Both the position numbers and the translations under genes were made by a program. Under the pieces are notes generated by a model. It saw nothing but the letters and a program-made list of their open reading frames with translations. It searched no databases and was not told where the DNA came from. A stretch of DNA of 64,000 nucleotides, from the NCBI RefSeq assembly GCF_030848305.1, contig NZ_CP114598.1, positions 806,001-870,000 on the forward strand. The letters are read 5' to 3'. Within the stretch, counting starts at the first letter, position 1. Each line of letters begins with the position of its first letter. Of this stretch, positions 53,860 to 63,369 are shown piece after piece. This DNA is from Akkermansia muciniphila (GTDB lineage: Bacteria > Verrucomicrobiota > Verrucomicrobiia > Verrucomicrobiales > Akkermansiaceae).

Positions 53860-55245
53860 TCAAGAAACTTTAGGAGCATTTTTCGCAATCTTTCTGCGTA
53901 TCAGGAATTCCAGAATAAAACAGGCGGCTACAAACAGCACAATCAGCGGAATCAGGTAAGGCTGGCTGAAGAACATCTGGTAAAAGAACGCCCCCAGAAT
54001 AAACAGCATCAGAAGAAAGCCCAGGATGATAAGCAACACATTTCCCCGCGTCTCTTTCCGGAGCCGCCAATGGGCGACAAACACCGCCAGGTAGCTGATC
54101 AGGAAACAGGCCCCCGCCAGATTGGCGATGGCTACCAGATTAAAGGCATTCGTCATCACCAGAATCCCCAGCAGGAGATAGAAAAACCCCTCCGTCCCGT
54201 GTCCCCAGAAAGGCTGTTTAAAAATAGCTCCCAGCTGGCCGTTGCGCGCCAGCGCCCGGGAAATGTCCAGCATGCTGAACATGGTGGCATTAATGGCTGA
54301 TGCCGTGGCAATGAGCGCCGCTACGGATACGGCCATGAAGCCCCACATGCCTAAAACCGGATAAGCGGCCTGAGCCACGGCTGTTTCCGTATGGCTCTCC
54401 AGGGAAGTGGCCGGAACGTTGGACAGTACTACATAGGAAAGGATCAAATACAGGACCAGCACAAGGCCAATAGCCAGAAAAATGGCTCTTGGCAGCGTTT
54501 TGGAAGGATTTTTCAGATTGCCCGCCGTATTGGCCATCATTCCGTAGCCGGCAAACGCGAAAAATGTCAATCCCACGCTGCCCAGCAAACCATCCAGCCC
54601 TTTCACCGGAATGGAATCCGCTCCCACTGGCACGGAAGAACCGAAGCTGGCAAGCATTAAAACAGTCAAAATCAACAACTTGAACGCGACCATGATCACT
54701 TCTGACTTTCCGACGGCCCTGGCTCCCCCCATATTCAATGCTCCCAGCAGCAAAATAGCCACACTGGCAAAAAGGGCCGTGGAATAAATGGTGACTGCCC
54801 TGTCCGGCAAAAACAGGCGGGACGCATAAGCCCCGAAGGACTTGGCCACCAGGGCCACGGTAATGACCAATGTCCCCAGATAAATAAGAGTCAATGCGCC
54901 GGACAGGGTTTTATGGGAAAAAGCTTCGTTGAAATAATCCATAATTCCTCCGGAACCGGGATAACGGGACCCCAGTTTGGCGTAAGTGTACCCGGAAAGC
55001 AGGGCAGCAACGCCTCCCAGAAAAAAGGACCAGTACACGTTTTTTCCCGCCATCAGGGTTGCCTGCCCCATGAGGGCGAAAATCCCCGCTCCCACCATGG
55101 ACCCTATTCCCAGCGCGATGACGCTCCACAGGGACAGATATTCTTTTGGGGTCTTCCCGTACATAAGGGATTTAGAAAGACTACGGGAATGAAACGTTGA
55201 CCTTTCCGCACGGGATGACACGTCCTGCCGATTCAGTTTCATCAT
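53860..55245 (-). CDS. APC-family amino acid permease
   Basis: The 461-residue protein (from the ATG at 55245; 55164 is an alternative) has about twelve membrane helices. The first carries the APC signature SLWSVIALGIGSMVGAGIFALMGQA, followed by FFLGGVAALLSGYTYAKLGSRYPGSGG, the helix-6 region LTFFAFAGYGMMANTAGNLKNP and SAINATMFSMLDISRALARNGQ. It should import amino acids with protons or by exchange, but its substrate cannot be deduced. The ATG is divergent from the HAD phosphatase gene with about 60 bases between. It is convergent with thiG with 42 bases between the stops. Confidence 0.85.
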   Translation of the reverse strand: MMKLNRQDVSSRAERSTFHSRSLSKSLMYGKTPKEYLSLWSVIALGIGSMVGAGIFALMGQATLMAGKNVYWSFFLGGVAALLSGYTYAKLGSRYPGSGGIMDYFNEAFSHKTLSGALTLIYLGTLVITVALVAKSFGAYASRLFLPDRAVTIYSTALFASVAILLLGALNMGGARAVGKSEVIMVAFKLLILTVLMLASFGSSVPVGADSIPVKGLDGLLGSVGLTFFAFAGYGMMANTAGNLKNPSKTLPRAIFLAIGLVLVLYLILSYVVLSNVPATSLESHTETAVAQAAYPVLGMWGFMAVSVAALIATASAINATMFSMLDISRALARNGQLGAIFKQPFWGHGTEGFFYLLLGILVMTNAFNLVAIANLAGACFLISYLAVFVAHWRLRKETRGNVLLIILGFLLMLFILGAFFYQMFFSQPYLIPLIVLFVAACFILEFLIRRKIAKNAPKVS

Positions 55246-55305
55246 GACTATTCCGGCACGGCTTTCCCCTTGAACCGGCCGTTGTCGGCATGTAGGGTAC
55301 GTCTG

Positions 55306-55971
55306 ATGATCAAAACCGCCATTTTTGATTTTGACGGAACTCTTGCGGACACCATACCCCTGTGCCGGGAGGCTTTCCGCCGCGCTATCCGGAAGCTGGA
55401 CGGCAGAATATTGACGGATGAAGAAATTGAACTCCAATTCGGCCCGGACGATCTGGGAGTTATCCGGAAATTGATTCCCGGGAAGCCGGAACTGCATGAA
55501 CGCGGCAGGGAATTATTTATTCACTATTACCGCAAGCTGCACGCAGACCTGGCGCCCGTCCCCTTCCCCGGAGCAGCCGAACTGCTGAACACTCTCCGCA
55601 ACCTCGGCATTCGGCTGGCCATGGTCACAGGCAAACGTCTGGAAAGCGCGGAAATATCCCTCCAGTTCTTCCATCTGTCCGAATTCTTTCCCATTCTGGA
55701 AACAGGTTCCCCGGAGGGAGGCGTAAAACCGGATCGCATCAAACGGGCTTTGGCCCGTTTGAATTCCGTTGCCTCGGAAGCCATCTATATTGGAGACGCC
55801 CCCACAGACGTGGACGCATGCCGATCTGTCCCTATCCGCATTCTCGCCGCAGGATGGGCTGCGGAGGCGGACATCAACGGCCTCAGGGAAAAAAAGCCGG
55901 ACTTTCTCCTGACCCGTTTTGAAGACCTGGAACGTTTCTTCCGGGAACATCATGGGAATAAAGGCCTTTAA
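55306..55971 (+). CDS. HAD hydrolase, phosphoglycolate-phosphatase-like
   Basis: The 221-residue enzyme has HAD motif I FDFDGTLADTIPLCREAF, a cap domain, motif II VTGKR, motif III Lys in GGVKPDRIKRAL and motif IV YIGDAPTDVDACRSVPIRILAAGWA. It is the Gph/PgmB-like branch of subfamily I. The true substrate is unknown; phosphoglycolate or a sugar phosphate is plausible. The ATG at 55306 gives a normal N-terminus. It is divergent from the amino acid permease and lies 59 bases upstream of the AI-2E-family permease gene. Confidence 0.82.
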   Translation: MIKTAIFDFDGTLADTIPLCREAFRRAIRKLDGRILTDEEIELQFGPDDLGVIRKLIPGKPELHERGRELFIHYYRKLHADLAPVPFPGAAELLNTLRNLGIRLAMVTGKRLESAEISLQFFHLSEFFPILETGSPEGGVKPDRIKRALARLNSVASEAIYIGDAPTDVDACRSVPIRILAAGWAAEADINGLREKKPDFLLTRFEDLERFFREHHGNKGL

Positions 55972-56030
55972 GATTGCAATCCCACAGAAAACAGGCTATT
56001 GCTATCCACCCCGTTCACATCAATCCTTCC

Positions 56031-57143
56031 ATGACTTCCCAGAAAGAATCCGGAAAAGAGGGCCTGAAAGTTCTGCTCATGCTCGCCAGTGTCATTGTTA
56101 TCACGGCCGGGTTGCAGGCGGGGAAACCGGTGCTCCTGCCCATTGTTCTGTCCAGCTTTCTGGCAATCGTCAGTTATCCGCTGACAACCTTTTTCAAGGG
56201 CCGACTTTGCTTCCCGCACTGGCTGGCGGTGACTTTCACGGTCATCATGGATTTTGGAATTCTGGTGGGCCTGGGCTATCTGGCCCAATATCTTGGGCAG
56301 GATTTAGCCAAAACGGCCACGGTCAAATACCAGCCCCTCATGATGGAGAAAATTCATGAACTTCGCGCTTTCCTGATTGAACGGGACTGGAACAACCTGG
56401 CTGACCAGATGCTTCAGGAACTTCCGGATCTGCTCAACGGGCAGCGCATCGTGGCGTTTTCCACAGGGGTGATGGGGCAGTTGGCTTCCATGCTGACCTT
56501 CACTACCCTGATTCTGATCCTGATGACCTTCTTTCTGGGGGAAGCTCCCCGCTTCCGTGCGAACATCAACAAGCTTGGGCATAACAGCGACACTGGCATC
56601 CGCAAATTTTCCAAAGCTCTGGCCGGAGTTCAGAAATATCTGATTATCAAAACATTCATCAGCGCAGTTACAGGGCTTCTGGCATTCCTGCTTTGCTATT
56701 ACATGAACGTGGACTTTCCGCTGCTGTGGGGCATCGTGGCCTTCGCCCTCAACTTCATTCCCACCTTCGGCTCCATCATCGCGGCTATTCCCCCCACGCT
56801 TCTTGCCATGCTTCTGATCAGCCCTACTGCGGGCATCATTGTAGCCGGCGGCTACCTGGTGATCAACACAGCTCTGGGGAGCTGCCTGGAACCCATGCTT
56901 CTGGGACGGCAATTCGGCATTGTGACCAGTATGGTTTTGCTCTCCGTCATCTTCTGGGGCTGGGTATGGGGCCCCATCGGCATGTTGCTGGCCGTACCCA
57001 TTACCATGTTGATTAAACTAGGGCTGGAAAGCTCCAAGGATCTCGCCTGGATCGCCCAGCTCATCGACAACCCTCCCACTCCCAGATTCCCTCTCCCTCC
57101 TCTCCATTCCGGGAAAACCAACGAAAGCACAACCAAGGAATAA
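56031..57143 (+). CDS. AI-2E-family (PerM/TqsA-like) membrane transporter
   Basis: The 370-residue protein has about eight hydrophobic helices, with the C-terminal family signature LGSCLEPMLLGRQFGIVTSMVLLSVIFWGWVWGPIGMLLAVPITMLIKLG and the internal region LLWGIVAFALNFIPTFGSIIAAIPP. Members have been proposed to export AI-2 or small molecules or to act as Na/H exchangers; the function here is not known. The ATG at 56031 fits the family start. It is followed 3 bases later by lysA, so both are probably co-transcribed. Confidence 0.82.
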   Translation: MTSQKESGKEGLKVLLMLASVIVITAGLQAGKPVLLPIVLSSFLAIVSYPLTTFFKGRLCFPHWLAVTFTVIMDFGILVGLGYLAQYLGQDLAKTATVKYQPLMMEKIHELRAFLIERDWNNLADQMLQELPDLLNGQRIVAFSTGVMGQLASMLTFTTLILILMTFFLGEAPRFRANINKLGHNSDTGIRKFSKALAGVQKYLIIKTFISAVTGLLAFLLCYYMNVDFPLLWGIVAFALNFIPTFGSIIAAIPPTLLAMLLISPTAGIIVAGGYLVINTALGSCLEPMLLGRQFGIVTSMVLLSVIFWGWVWGPIGMLLAVPITMLIKLGLESSKDLAWIAQLIDNPPTPRFPLPPLHSGKTNESTTKE

Positions 57144-57146
57144 TCC

Positions 57147-58436
57147 ATGCATTCATTCGCTTACAAAAACGGCACGCTCTACTGTGAAAACGTCAACCTT
57201 CAGGAACTGGCGGACAAGGAAAGCACACCCTTGTACGTTTATAGCAAACAAACCATTCTAAACCACTTTCACCGTCTCAGGGAAGCTCTGGCGCCGCTTA
57301 ACGCGGAAGTGGCCTACGCCGTCAAGGCCTGCTCCAACATCGCCATCCTGAGCCTCATGGCCCGCAACGGGGCGGGATTCGACATCGTCTCCGGCGGAGA
57401 ACTCTTCCGCGTTCTCAAAGCCGGCGGGGATCCGTCCAAATGCACTTATGCCGGCGTGGGAAAAACCGAGCAGGAAATCCGTTATGCCCTGGACCAGGGC
57501 ATTTATTGCTTCAATGTAGAATCCGAAGCGGAACTGCGCGCCATTAACGCCATTGCCGCCTCCATGGGAGTCAAAGCCCCGGTAGCCGTGCGCGTCAATC
57601 CCAACGTAGAGGCGGGAACGCATAAATACATTACTACCGGCAAGGCTGAAAATAAATTCGGCGTGGATTTCGAACGCATTGAATCCCTCTATGAAATGGC
57701 GGCGCGCGAGCTTTCGAACCTGCATCTGAAAGGGCTGCAAATGCACATCGGCTCCCAGCTCACCCAGGCGACCCCCTTCCTGGAAGCCGTCAGGAAAGTT
57801 GCCCCCCTGGCTGCTTCCCTGAAAGAAAAATACGGCATTGAATTCTTATCCATCGGCGGAGGCATTGGCATCGTTTACCAGGGCACGCTGAATTCCGGCG
57901 TTCAGGAATGGTGGAATGAAGACTGCGCTCAGCTCACGCTGAGCACGTACGCCCAGGCCGTCGTCCCCACACTGCAACCGCTGGGATTACACATTATTGT
58001 GGAACCGGGCCGTCTTATCGTAGGAAATGCAGGAGCGCTCATCACGCGTTGCCTGTATGAGAAAACCGGGAAAGCCAAAACCTTTAAAATTGTGGATGCA
58101 GGGATGAACGACCTTATCCGCCCCGCCCTCTACCAGGGATATCATGAAATTATTCCGGTCAAAGAACATCCCTCAGCCCCCTGCGTCACAGCGGATGTCG
58201 TGGGTCCCATCTGTGAATCAGGAGACTTCCTTGCCCAGAACAGGGACATGGCGGATGTGCGCCAGGGAGAGCTTCTGGCCGTACTGTCCGCCGGAGCCTA
58301 TGGTTTTTCCATGTCTTCCAACTACAATTCACGGCCCATGGCGGAAGAAGTCCTGGTGGACGGGGACCAATGGAACGTCATTCGCAACCGCCAAAGCTGG
58401 GAAGACCTCATCCGGGGAGAATCCATTCCGGAATAA
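57147..58436 (+). CDS. lysA: Diaminopimelate decarboxylase
   Basis: LysA decarboxylates meso-DAP to L-lysine. The 429-residue PLP enzyme has the Schiff-base Lys60 in VAYAVKACSN, the substrate region GAGFDIVSGGELFRVLKAGGDP, the His of GLQMHIGSQL, PLP phosphate site SIGGGIGI, EPGRLIVGNAG and the C-terminal CESGDFLAQNRDM with the active-site Cys. It is close in size to the family norm. It follows the AI-2E permease by 3 bases; a Shine-Dalgarno-like AGGA sits upstream of the ATG. It shares the DAP pool with Mpl (12.6 kb). Confidence 0.95.
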   Translation: MHSFAYKNGTLYCENVNLQELADKESTPLYVYSKQTILNHFHRLREALAPLNAEVAYAVKACSNIAILSLMARNGAGFDIVSGGELFRVLKAGGDPSKCTYAGVGKTEQEIRYALDQGIYCFNVESEAELRAINAIAASMGVKAPVAVRVNPNVEAGTHKYITTGKAENKFGVDFERIESLYEMAARELSNLHLKGLQMHIGSQLTQATPFLEAVRKVAPLAASLKEKYGIEFLSIGGGIGIVYQGTLNSGVQEWWNEDCAQLTLSTYAQAVVPTLQPLGLHIIVEPGRLIVGNAGALITRCLYEKTGKAKTFKIVDAGMNDLIRPALYQGYHEIIPVKEHPSAPCVTADVVGPICESGDFLAQNRDMADVRQGELLAVLSAGAYGFSMSSNYNSRPMAEEVLVDGDQWNVIRNRQSWEDLIRGESIPE

Positions 58437-58736
58437 TATCTCCCATCCCTCCCCCATCTTTACTACGGGATGCCCTTCCAACGGCAAAACGAAGGAGGGG
58501 CATCTCCTTTCAGCCGTACTGAGCGGAAAACAAAGCAGCATTTTCAGGTCCGCCAGTCCACGCGGAGCCCTTTCCGGAGACGCCGCACGCTACTGCCGTA
58601 CGGACTCCGGAGGACCAGTTCGACCGCAAGTAAAAATGCGCCGGACATGAACATGCCCCCAAGAGCGCCGCAACCCCGGCGTGCACCTGAGTTCAGCCTT
58701 GCCCTCCCGGAAAAAAACACCTATCATATCCCCGTT
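58437..58736. other. Intergenic region upstream of the aldolase gene
   Basis: About 300 bases between lysA and the aldolase gene. The frame upstream of the chosen aldolase start is open but has no family sequence. No clear promoter or terminator was identified. Confidence 0.45.
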
Positions 58737-59768
58737 ATGCCAATAGCCACACCAGAACAATACATTACCATGCTTGAAACGGCCAAAAAGGAAGGCTACG
58801 CCTATCCGGCCGTTAACGTGACCACGATCGAAGTCATCAACGGCGCCCTCCGCGCTTTCTCCGAAGCCAAAAGCGACGGCATCATTCAGGTTTCCATCGG
58901 TGGCGGCAAATTCGCCTCCGGCAGCTCCGTAGGCAATTCCGCCCTTGGCGCCATTGTTCTGGCGGAAGCCACGCGCCGTCTGGCTGAAAAGCACAACGTT
59001 CTTGTGGCCCTCCACACGGACCACTGCCAGCCCGAACACGTGGATACCTTCCTGCGTCCTCTGATCGCCGAATCCCGCCGCCGCGTGGAACGCGGTGAAG
59101 CCCCCCTCTTCAATTCCCACATGCTGGACGCCTCCACGCTTCCCATGGCGGAAAACCTCAAGCTTTCCCGGGAACTGCTGAAGGAATGCGCCGAACTGGG
59201 CATCGTTCTTGAAATCGAAATCGGCGTTGTGGGCGGAGAAGAAGACGGAGTGGACAACTCCGGCCATCCCGCGGACAAGCTTTACACCTCTCCGGAAGAC
59301 ATGCTGATGACGTATGAAGCCCTTGCTCCCCTCGGCAAATTCATGCTGGCCGCCACTTTCGGCAACGTGCACGGCGTGTACAAGCCCGGCCACGTCAAGC
59401 TGAAGCCCAGCATTCTGCGGGACGGCCAGGAAGCTGTGGTCGCCAAACACGGCGAAGCGGCTCGCATGCCCCTCGTCTTCCACGGCGGTTCCGGTTCCGA
59501 ACTCTCCGATATCCGTGAAGCCGTTTCCTACGGCGTCGTCAAGATGAACATCGACACCGACACGCAATACGCCTTCACCCGCCCGATCGTCTCCCATATG
59601 TGCGAACACATCAACGGAGTGCTCAAGATTGACGGTGAAGTGGGCAACAAGAAGGATTACGATCCCCGCTCCTATCTCGCCAAGGGTGAAAAGGGAGTCG
59701 CCGCCCGTCTTCAGGAAGCCGCAGACAACCTCATGTCCGCCGGCAAGACCCTCTTTGGCAAAATCTAA
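58737..59768 (+). CDS. fba: Class II fructose-bisphosphate aldolase
   Basis: The enzyme cleaves fructose 1,6-bisphosphate to dihydroxyacetone phosphate and glyceraldehyde 3-phosphate with a zinc ion. The 343-residue protein starts at 58737 with MPIATPEQYITMLETAKKEGYAYPAVNVT. It carries VALHTDHCQPE (catalytic Asp95, zinc His96), IGVVGGEEDGVDNSG, ATFGNVHGVYKPG (zinc His) and VFHGGSGSELSDI (zinc His), then KMNIDTDTQYAFTRP. The upstream in-frame region to 58470 has no family sequence, so it is not part of the protein. It has its own strong terminator. Confidence 0.93.
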   Translation: MPIATPEQYITMLETAKKEGYAYPAVNVTTIEVINGALRAFSEAKSDGIIQVSIGGGKFASGSSVGNSALGAIVLAEATRRLAEKHNVLVALHTDHCQPEHVDTFLRPLIAESRRRVERGEAPLFNSHMLDASTLPMAENLKLSRELLKECAELGIVLEIEIGVVGGEEDGVDNSGHPADKLYTSPEDMLMTYEALAPLGKFMLAATFGNVHGVYKPGHVKLKPSILRDGQEAVVAKHGEAARMPLVFHGGSGSELSDIREAVSYGVVKMNIDTDTQYAFTRPIVSHMCEHINGVLKIDGEVGNKKDYDPRSYLAKGEKGVAARLQEAADNLMSAGKTLFGKI

Positions 59769-60168
59769 AAAGAGTTCCCTCAACGAATTTGATGCCATGC
59801 CCGGTTTCTTAAAAGAAACCGGGCATTTTTTCTGGAAAAGCCCGCCAGCAGGGTAAGGAGGGAAACACTTTCACCGGGTATCTATCCCTCTGAGACGACG
59901 GGAAAAACGAACCGTTCTCCTTCTTCTTCTTTTCTGCCCTCCAGGTTCCTCCCCCTCCGATTGATTATGGGGGGACCATTAACACGCATTCTTCCACAAG
60001 GGAACAGTCGCGGGCATATAAAACGATAGCCGCACAGGAAAAACGGGAAACATTTACAATGGAACAAGGATATTCCTCCGCTCAGAGGAATACAGAAAAT
60101 CCGGCAGGGCGGCTCTACCTCGGCCCGCTTGTAAAACACAGGCACCTTTCCCCAGCGCTTCAGGCCCC
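59769..60168. other. Intergenic region after the aldolase gene
   Basis: The first part holds the aldolase terminator; the remaining 300-odd bases separate it from the convergent typA gene. No gene was found. Short frames here have no domain. Confidence 0.5.
59799..59832 (+). terminator. Rho-independent terminator of the aldolase gene
   Basis: GCCCGGTTTCTT (59799-59810) pairs with AAGAAACCGGGC (59813-59824), a 12-bp perfect stem, followed by ATTTTTTC. It lies 30 bases past the stop. Confidence 0.88.
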
Positions 60169-62004
60169 TTAATTTCCAGCTTTGCGGGATTCTCTTACCC
60201 GGTCATTGGCGTTCAGGATGCGCTTGCGCAAACGGATAAAATGAGGCGTAGCCTCCACCAGTTCATCAGGTTCAATGTATTCAATGGCACGCTCCAGGGA
60301 AAAAATGACGGGAGGGGAGAGCTGGATGCCGTCTCCCTTCGTGGCTGAACGGATGTTGTTCAGGTGCTTTTCCTTGCACGGGTTGACCGGCATATCCATC
60401 TGCCGCGGGTTTTCACCTACAATCTGCCCTTCGTAAATATCTTCCTGCGGCCCCACAAACAGACGTCCGCGTTCTTCCAGCGCCACCAGCGCGAACGGGG
60501 TGGAAACGCCCGTTTCCATAGAAACCAGGGTGCCGGTGGTACGCGTCGTGATGTCCCCGGCGTAAGGCCCGTAATCCCGGAACAGGTGGGAGAAAATGCC
60601 GTGGCCGGACGTCAGGTTAACCAGCTCAAATTCAAACCCGATAATACCGCGGGTGGGAATATAAGCCTGAATGAACGTATGGCCCGTGCCTTCCCTGCAT
60701 ACCATGTCTTCCATCTGTCCCTTGCGGGCGTTAAGGAGCTTCATGACGCCGTTGGCGTGTTCGTCCGGAACTTCTACGTACATCGTTTCATACGGTTCCG
60801 TAAGACGGTCGTTTTCATCCCTCTTCATGATCACGGTAGGACGGGAAACGCACAGTTCGTAATTCTCACGGCGCATAGTCTCCACCAGCACGGCAATCTG
60901 CATGGCGCCGCGGGCGGAAACGGAGAAAACGCCGGCCTTGTCCGTATCTTCCACCTGGATGGAAATATTCGTCCGCATTTCCCTCATCAGGCGGTCGCGT
61001 ATCACGCGGGAAGTCACGTTCTTGCCGTCTCGTCCCCCGAAAGGCCCGTTGTTGATGGAAAATTCCATGGAAATGGTAGGAGGATCAATCGCCACGAATG
61101 GCAGGGGTTCCGTATCCGCGGAACCGCCCAGGGTTTCCCCGATGTTGACGTTTTCAAACCCCGCCACACCCACGATGTTGCCTGCCACGCCAATGGCCGA
61201 ATCCGTAGTGTTCAATCCGGAATATTCAAACATGCGGGTCACTTTTCCGGAAATGCAGGAGCCGTCGCTTTGATGGAGCCACACGGTATCCCCTTTCTTC
61301 ACGGTGCCGGAAGTAATGCGCCCGATGGCCACACGGCCCACATAATCGTCCCAGTCAATATTGGAAACGAGCATCTTGAATTCACCCTCCGGATCGGCAT
61401 CCTTCGGAGCGGGGATATGTTCCACAATCTTGAACAAAAGAGGCGTGCAGTCCACGGGGGGATCCCCTTCCATGGAATTCATGAAGTAGCCGTCGCGGGC
61501 GGAACCGTACACGAAGGGGGCTTCAAATTGTTCATCCGTGGCGCCCAGCTCCAGAAAAAGCTCCAGCACCTGGTCATGCACGGCGGCGGGATCGGCATGC
61601 GGACGGTCAATCTTGTTAATGACGACAATGGGCATCAGCCCTTCCTGCAGGGCCTTGCGGAGCACAAAACGCGTCTGGGCCTGCGGCCCTTCAAAAGCGT
61701 CCACCACCAGAAGCACGCCATCCACCATTTTCATCACGCGCTCCACTTCCCCGCCGAAATCCGCGTGGCCGGGAGTATCCACAATGTTGATCGTGTACCC
61801 ATTCCAGAGGATGGATGTATTCTTGGCCTTGATCGTGATGCCTTTTTCTCGTTCCAGATCCATGGAATCCATGGCGCGTTCCTGCACGGCCTGGTTGGCA
61901 CGGTAGGCGCCCCCCGCCTGCAAAAGTTGGTCAACCAGGGTCGTCTTCCCATGGTCAACGTGAGCGATAATGGCGAGGTTGCGGAACTTGGAAGGGTCTG
62001 ACAT
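60169..62004 (-). CDS. typA: Translational GTPase TypA/BipA
   Basis: TypA/BipA is a ribosome-binding GTPase needed for growth at low temperature, stress and ribosome assembly. The 611-residue protein has G1 [15 protein letters not shown], switch I through G2 [15 protein letters not shown]3 [16 protein letters not shown]4 [10 protein letters not shown] and the long C-terminal domain with [19 protein letters not shown] and [21 protein letters not shown]. Length fits the family. On the minus strand a TTGACA is found 34-39 bases upstream of the ATG (62038-62043), but the matching -10 is poor, so the promoter is uncertain. Confidence 0.94.
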   Translation of the reverse strand: MSDPSKFRNLAIIAHVDHGKTTLVDQLLQAGGAYRANQAVQERAMDSMDLEREKGITIKAKNTSILWNGYTINIVDTPGHADFGGEVERVMKMVDGVLLVVDAFEGPQAQTRFVLRKALQEGLMPIVVINKIDRPHADPAAVHDQVLELFLELGATDEQFEAPFVYGSARDGYFMNSMEGDPPVDCTPLLFKIVEHIPAPKDADPEGEFKMLVSNIDWDDYVGRVAIGRITSGTVKKGDTVWLHQSDGSCISGKVTRMFEYSGLNTTDSAIGVAGNIVGVAGFENVNIGETLGGSADTEPLPFVAIDPPTISMEFSINNGPFGGRDGKNVTSRVIRDRLMREMRTNISIQVEDTDKAGVFSVSARGAMQIAVLVETMRRENYELCVSRPTVIMKRDENDRLTEPYETMYVEVPDEHANGVMKLLNARKGQMEDMVCREGTGHTFIQAYIPTRGIIGFEFELVNLTSGHGIFSHLFRDYGPYAGDITTRTTGTLVSMETGVSTPFALVALEERGRLFVGPQEDIYEGQIVGENPRQMDMPVNPCKEKHLNNIRSATKGDGIQLSPPVIFSLERAIEYIEPDELVEATPHFIRLRKRILNANDRVRESRKAGN

Positions 62005-62014
62005 TGCGCGCGAG

Positions 62015-62043
62015 AGCTAAAAACACTGGAAAATAAATGTCAA
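62015..62043 (-). promoter_or_regulatory. Weak promoter candidate for typA
   Basis: On the minus strand, a perfect TTGACA (62038-62043) is followed after 17 bases by TTAGCT (62015-62020), which matches the -10 consensus at only three positions. Confidence 0.3.
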
Positions 62044-62211
62044 GTCTGCTCCATGAATACCGCTTATATTTTCAGCATTTGCAAGTCACCCTGCCCTTAT
62101 TGCCGCAAGTGCTGGAACTTTTATGTTCCTCCGGTGCATTTATAGCTTTCCCCCCTCCTGAAATAGGAGTATTCTGCTTGGGCACAAGTAATTTCTCAAT
62201 TCTAGATAACA

Positions 62212-63078
62212 ATGAAGATTTGGTTAGATGGAAAGCTGGTGGAACAAGAAGAAGCGAAAACCTCGGTTTTTGACCACGGCACACTCTACGGAGACGGCAT
62301 CTTTGAAGGTATCCGGTTCTATAACAAACGCGTTTTCCGCCTGGAAGACCACATGGACCGCCTGTACGACTGCGCCCATTATCTGTTGCTGGATATTCCT
62401 TACACTCAGGAAGAACTCTCCAACGCCGTATGTGAAACGGTCGCTGCCTCCGGCCTGAACGACGGCTATATCCGTCTGGTTGTTACCCGCGGCGTCGGCA
62501 ATCTGGGACTCAACCCATTCAACTGCAAACGTTCCTGCGTCTTCATCATTGCGGATAAAATCTCCCTGTACGATCCGGCCGTATATGAAAACGGACTGGC
62601 CCTGATTACCAGTTCCGTACGGCGCAACCGTCCGGATACTGTCTGTCCGCAGGTCAAGTCGCTCAATTATCTCAACAACATCCTGGCCAAAATGGAAGCT
62701 GTTCGCCAGGGTGCGGCGGAAGCCCTGATGCTGAATGACCTGGGTAATGTGGCCGAATGCACGGGCGACAACATTTTCATTGTGAAGGACGGCGCCGTGT
62801 TCACGCCGCCAGTTACAGACGGCTGCCTGGACGGCATCACGCGCCGGGTAGTGCTGGAAATCTGCCGGGAACTGCAAATCCCGGCGAAGGAAAAAACCAT
62901 GAACCGCTTTACCATCACCTGTGCGGATGAATGCTTCCTGACCGGTACTGCTGCGGAGTGCGTTCCCGTAACCAAACTGGACGGCTATCAGTTGGGTTCT
63001 GGAAAAATCGGTCCTGTCACGGCCCGAATCCTGGCCCGCTTCCAGGAACTGACCCAGACCACGGGAACATCCTGCTAG
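62212..63078 (+). CDS. ilvE: Branched-chain amino acid aminotransferase
   Basis: This fold-type IV PLP enzyme transfers the amino group to the keto acids of valine, leucine and isoleucine. The 288-residue protein has FDHGTLYGDGIFEGIRFY, YIRLVVTRGVGNLG, the Schiff-base Lys149 in PQVKSLNYLNNILAK and the glutamate-binding EALMLNDLGNVAECTGDNIFIVKDG. The sequence fits IlvE and is also near D-amino-acid and 4-amino-4-deoxychorismate lyases, so substrate is strongly suggested but not certain. It is divergent from typA with 207 bases between, and is followed by a terminator. Confidence 0.85.
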   Translation: MKIWLDGKLVEQEEAKTSVFDHGTLYGDGIFEGIRFYNKRVFRLEDHMDRLYDCAHYLLLDIPYTQEELSNAVCETVAASGLNDGYIRLVVTRGVGNLGLNPFNCKRSCVFIIADKISLYDPAVYENGLALITSSVRRNRPDTVCPQVKSLNYLNNILAKMEAVRQGAAEALMLNDLGNVAECTGDNIFIVKDGAVFTPPVTDGCLDGITRRVVLEICRELQIPAKEKTMNRFTITCADECFLTGTAAECVPVTKLDGYQLGSGKIGPVTARILARFQELTQTTGTSC

Positions 63079-63104
63079 AATCGGCATCTCCCCTTTGATT
63101 AAAG

Positions 63105-63138
63105 AAAACGGCCCGTCATCCGGCGGAGCCGTTTTTTT
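63105..63138 (+). terminator. Rho-independent terminator of ilvE
   Basis: AAAACGGC (63105-63112) pairs with GCCGTTTT (63128-63135), with a GC-rich loop, and the run continues as seven Ts. It starts 27 bases past the ilvE stop. Confidence 0.82.
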
Positions 63139-63320
63139 GCGTTACTGTGTAAATATAAAAAAGAAAACACAGGCAAACACATTCCCAAGGCGGCAATACG
63201 GCAGGCTCCTCTGGAAATAAAAACCCGCAGCTTTCATGGCCTCCCCATCCCGAGATGCAGCAGAAAGCTCAAACACTAAGAACCACTCCGCCTGTGACGT
63301 AACAAGGCAAGCGGCATCTT

Positions 63321-63349
63321 GCATGTCCGGCCACCGGCGCCGGACATGC
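63321..63349. repeat. Hairpin near the 3' end of the GH16 gene
   Basis: GCATGTCCGGC (63321-63331) and GCCGGACATGC (63339-63349) form an 11-bp perfect stem with a 7-base loop. It lies just beyond the minus-strand GH16 gene. No T-run follows on that strand, so termination is possible but not certain. Confidence 0.4.
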
Positions 63350-63369
63350 CTCAACCCGGAAAAGCAACG

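Noticed and set aside
60364-62001. 545-codon plus-strand frame opposite typA
   Set aside because: It is antisense to typA and His/Asn-rich with no domain.
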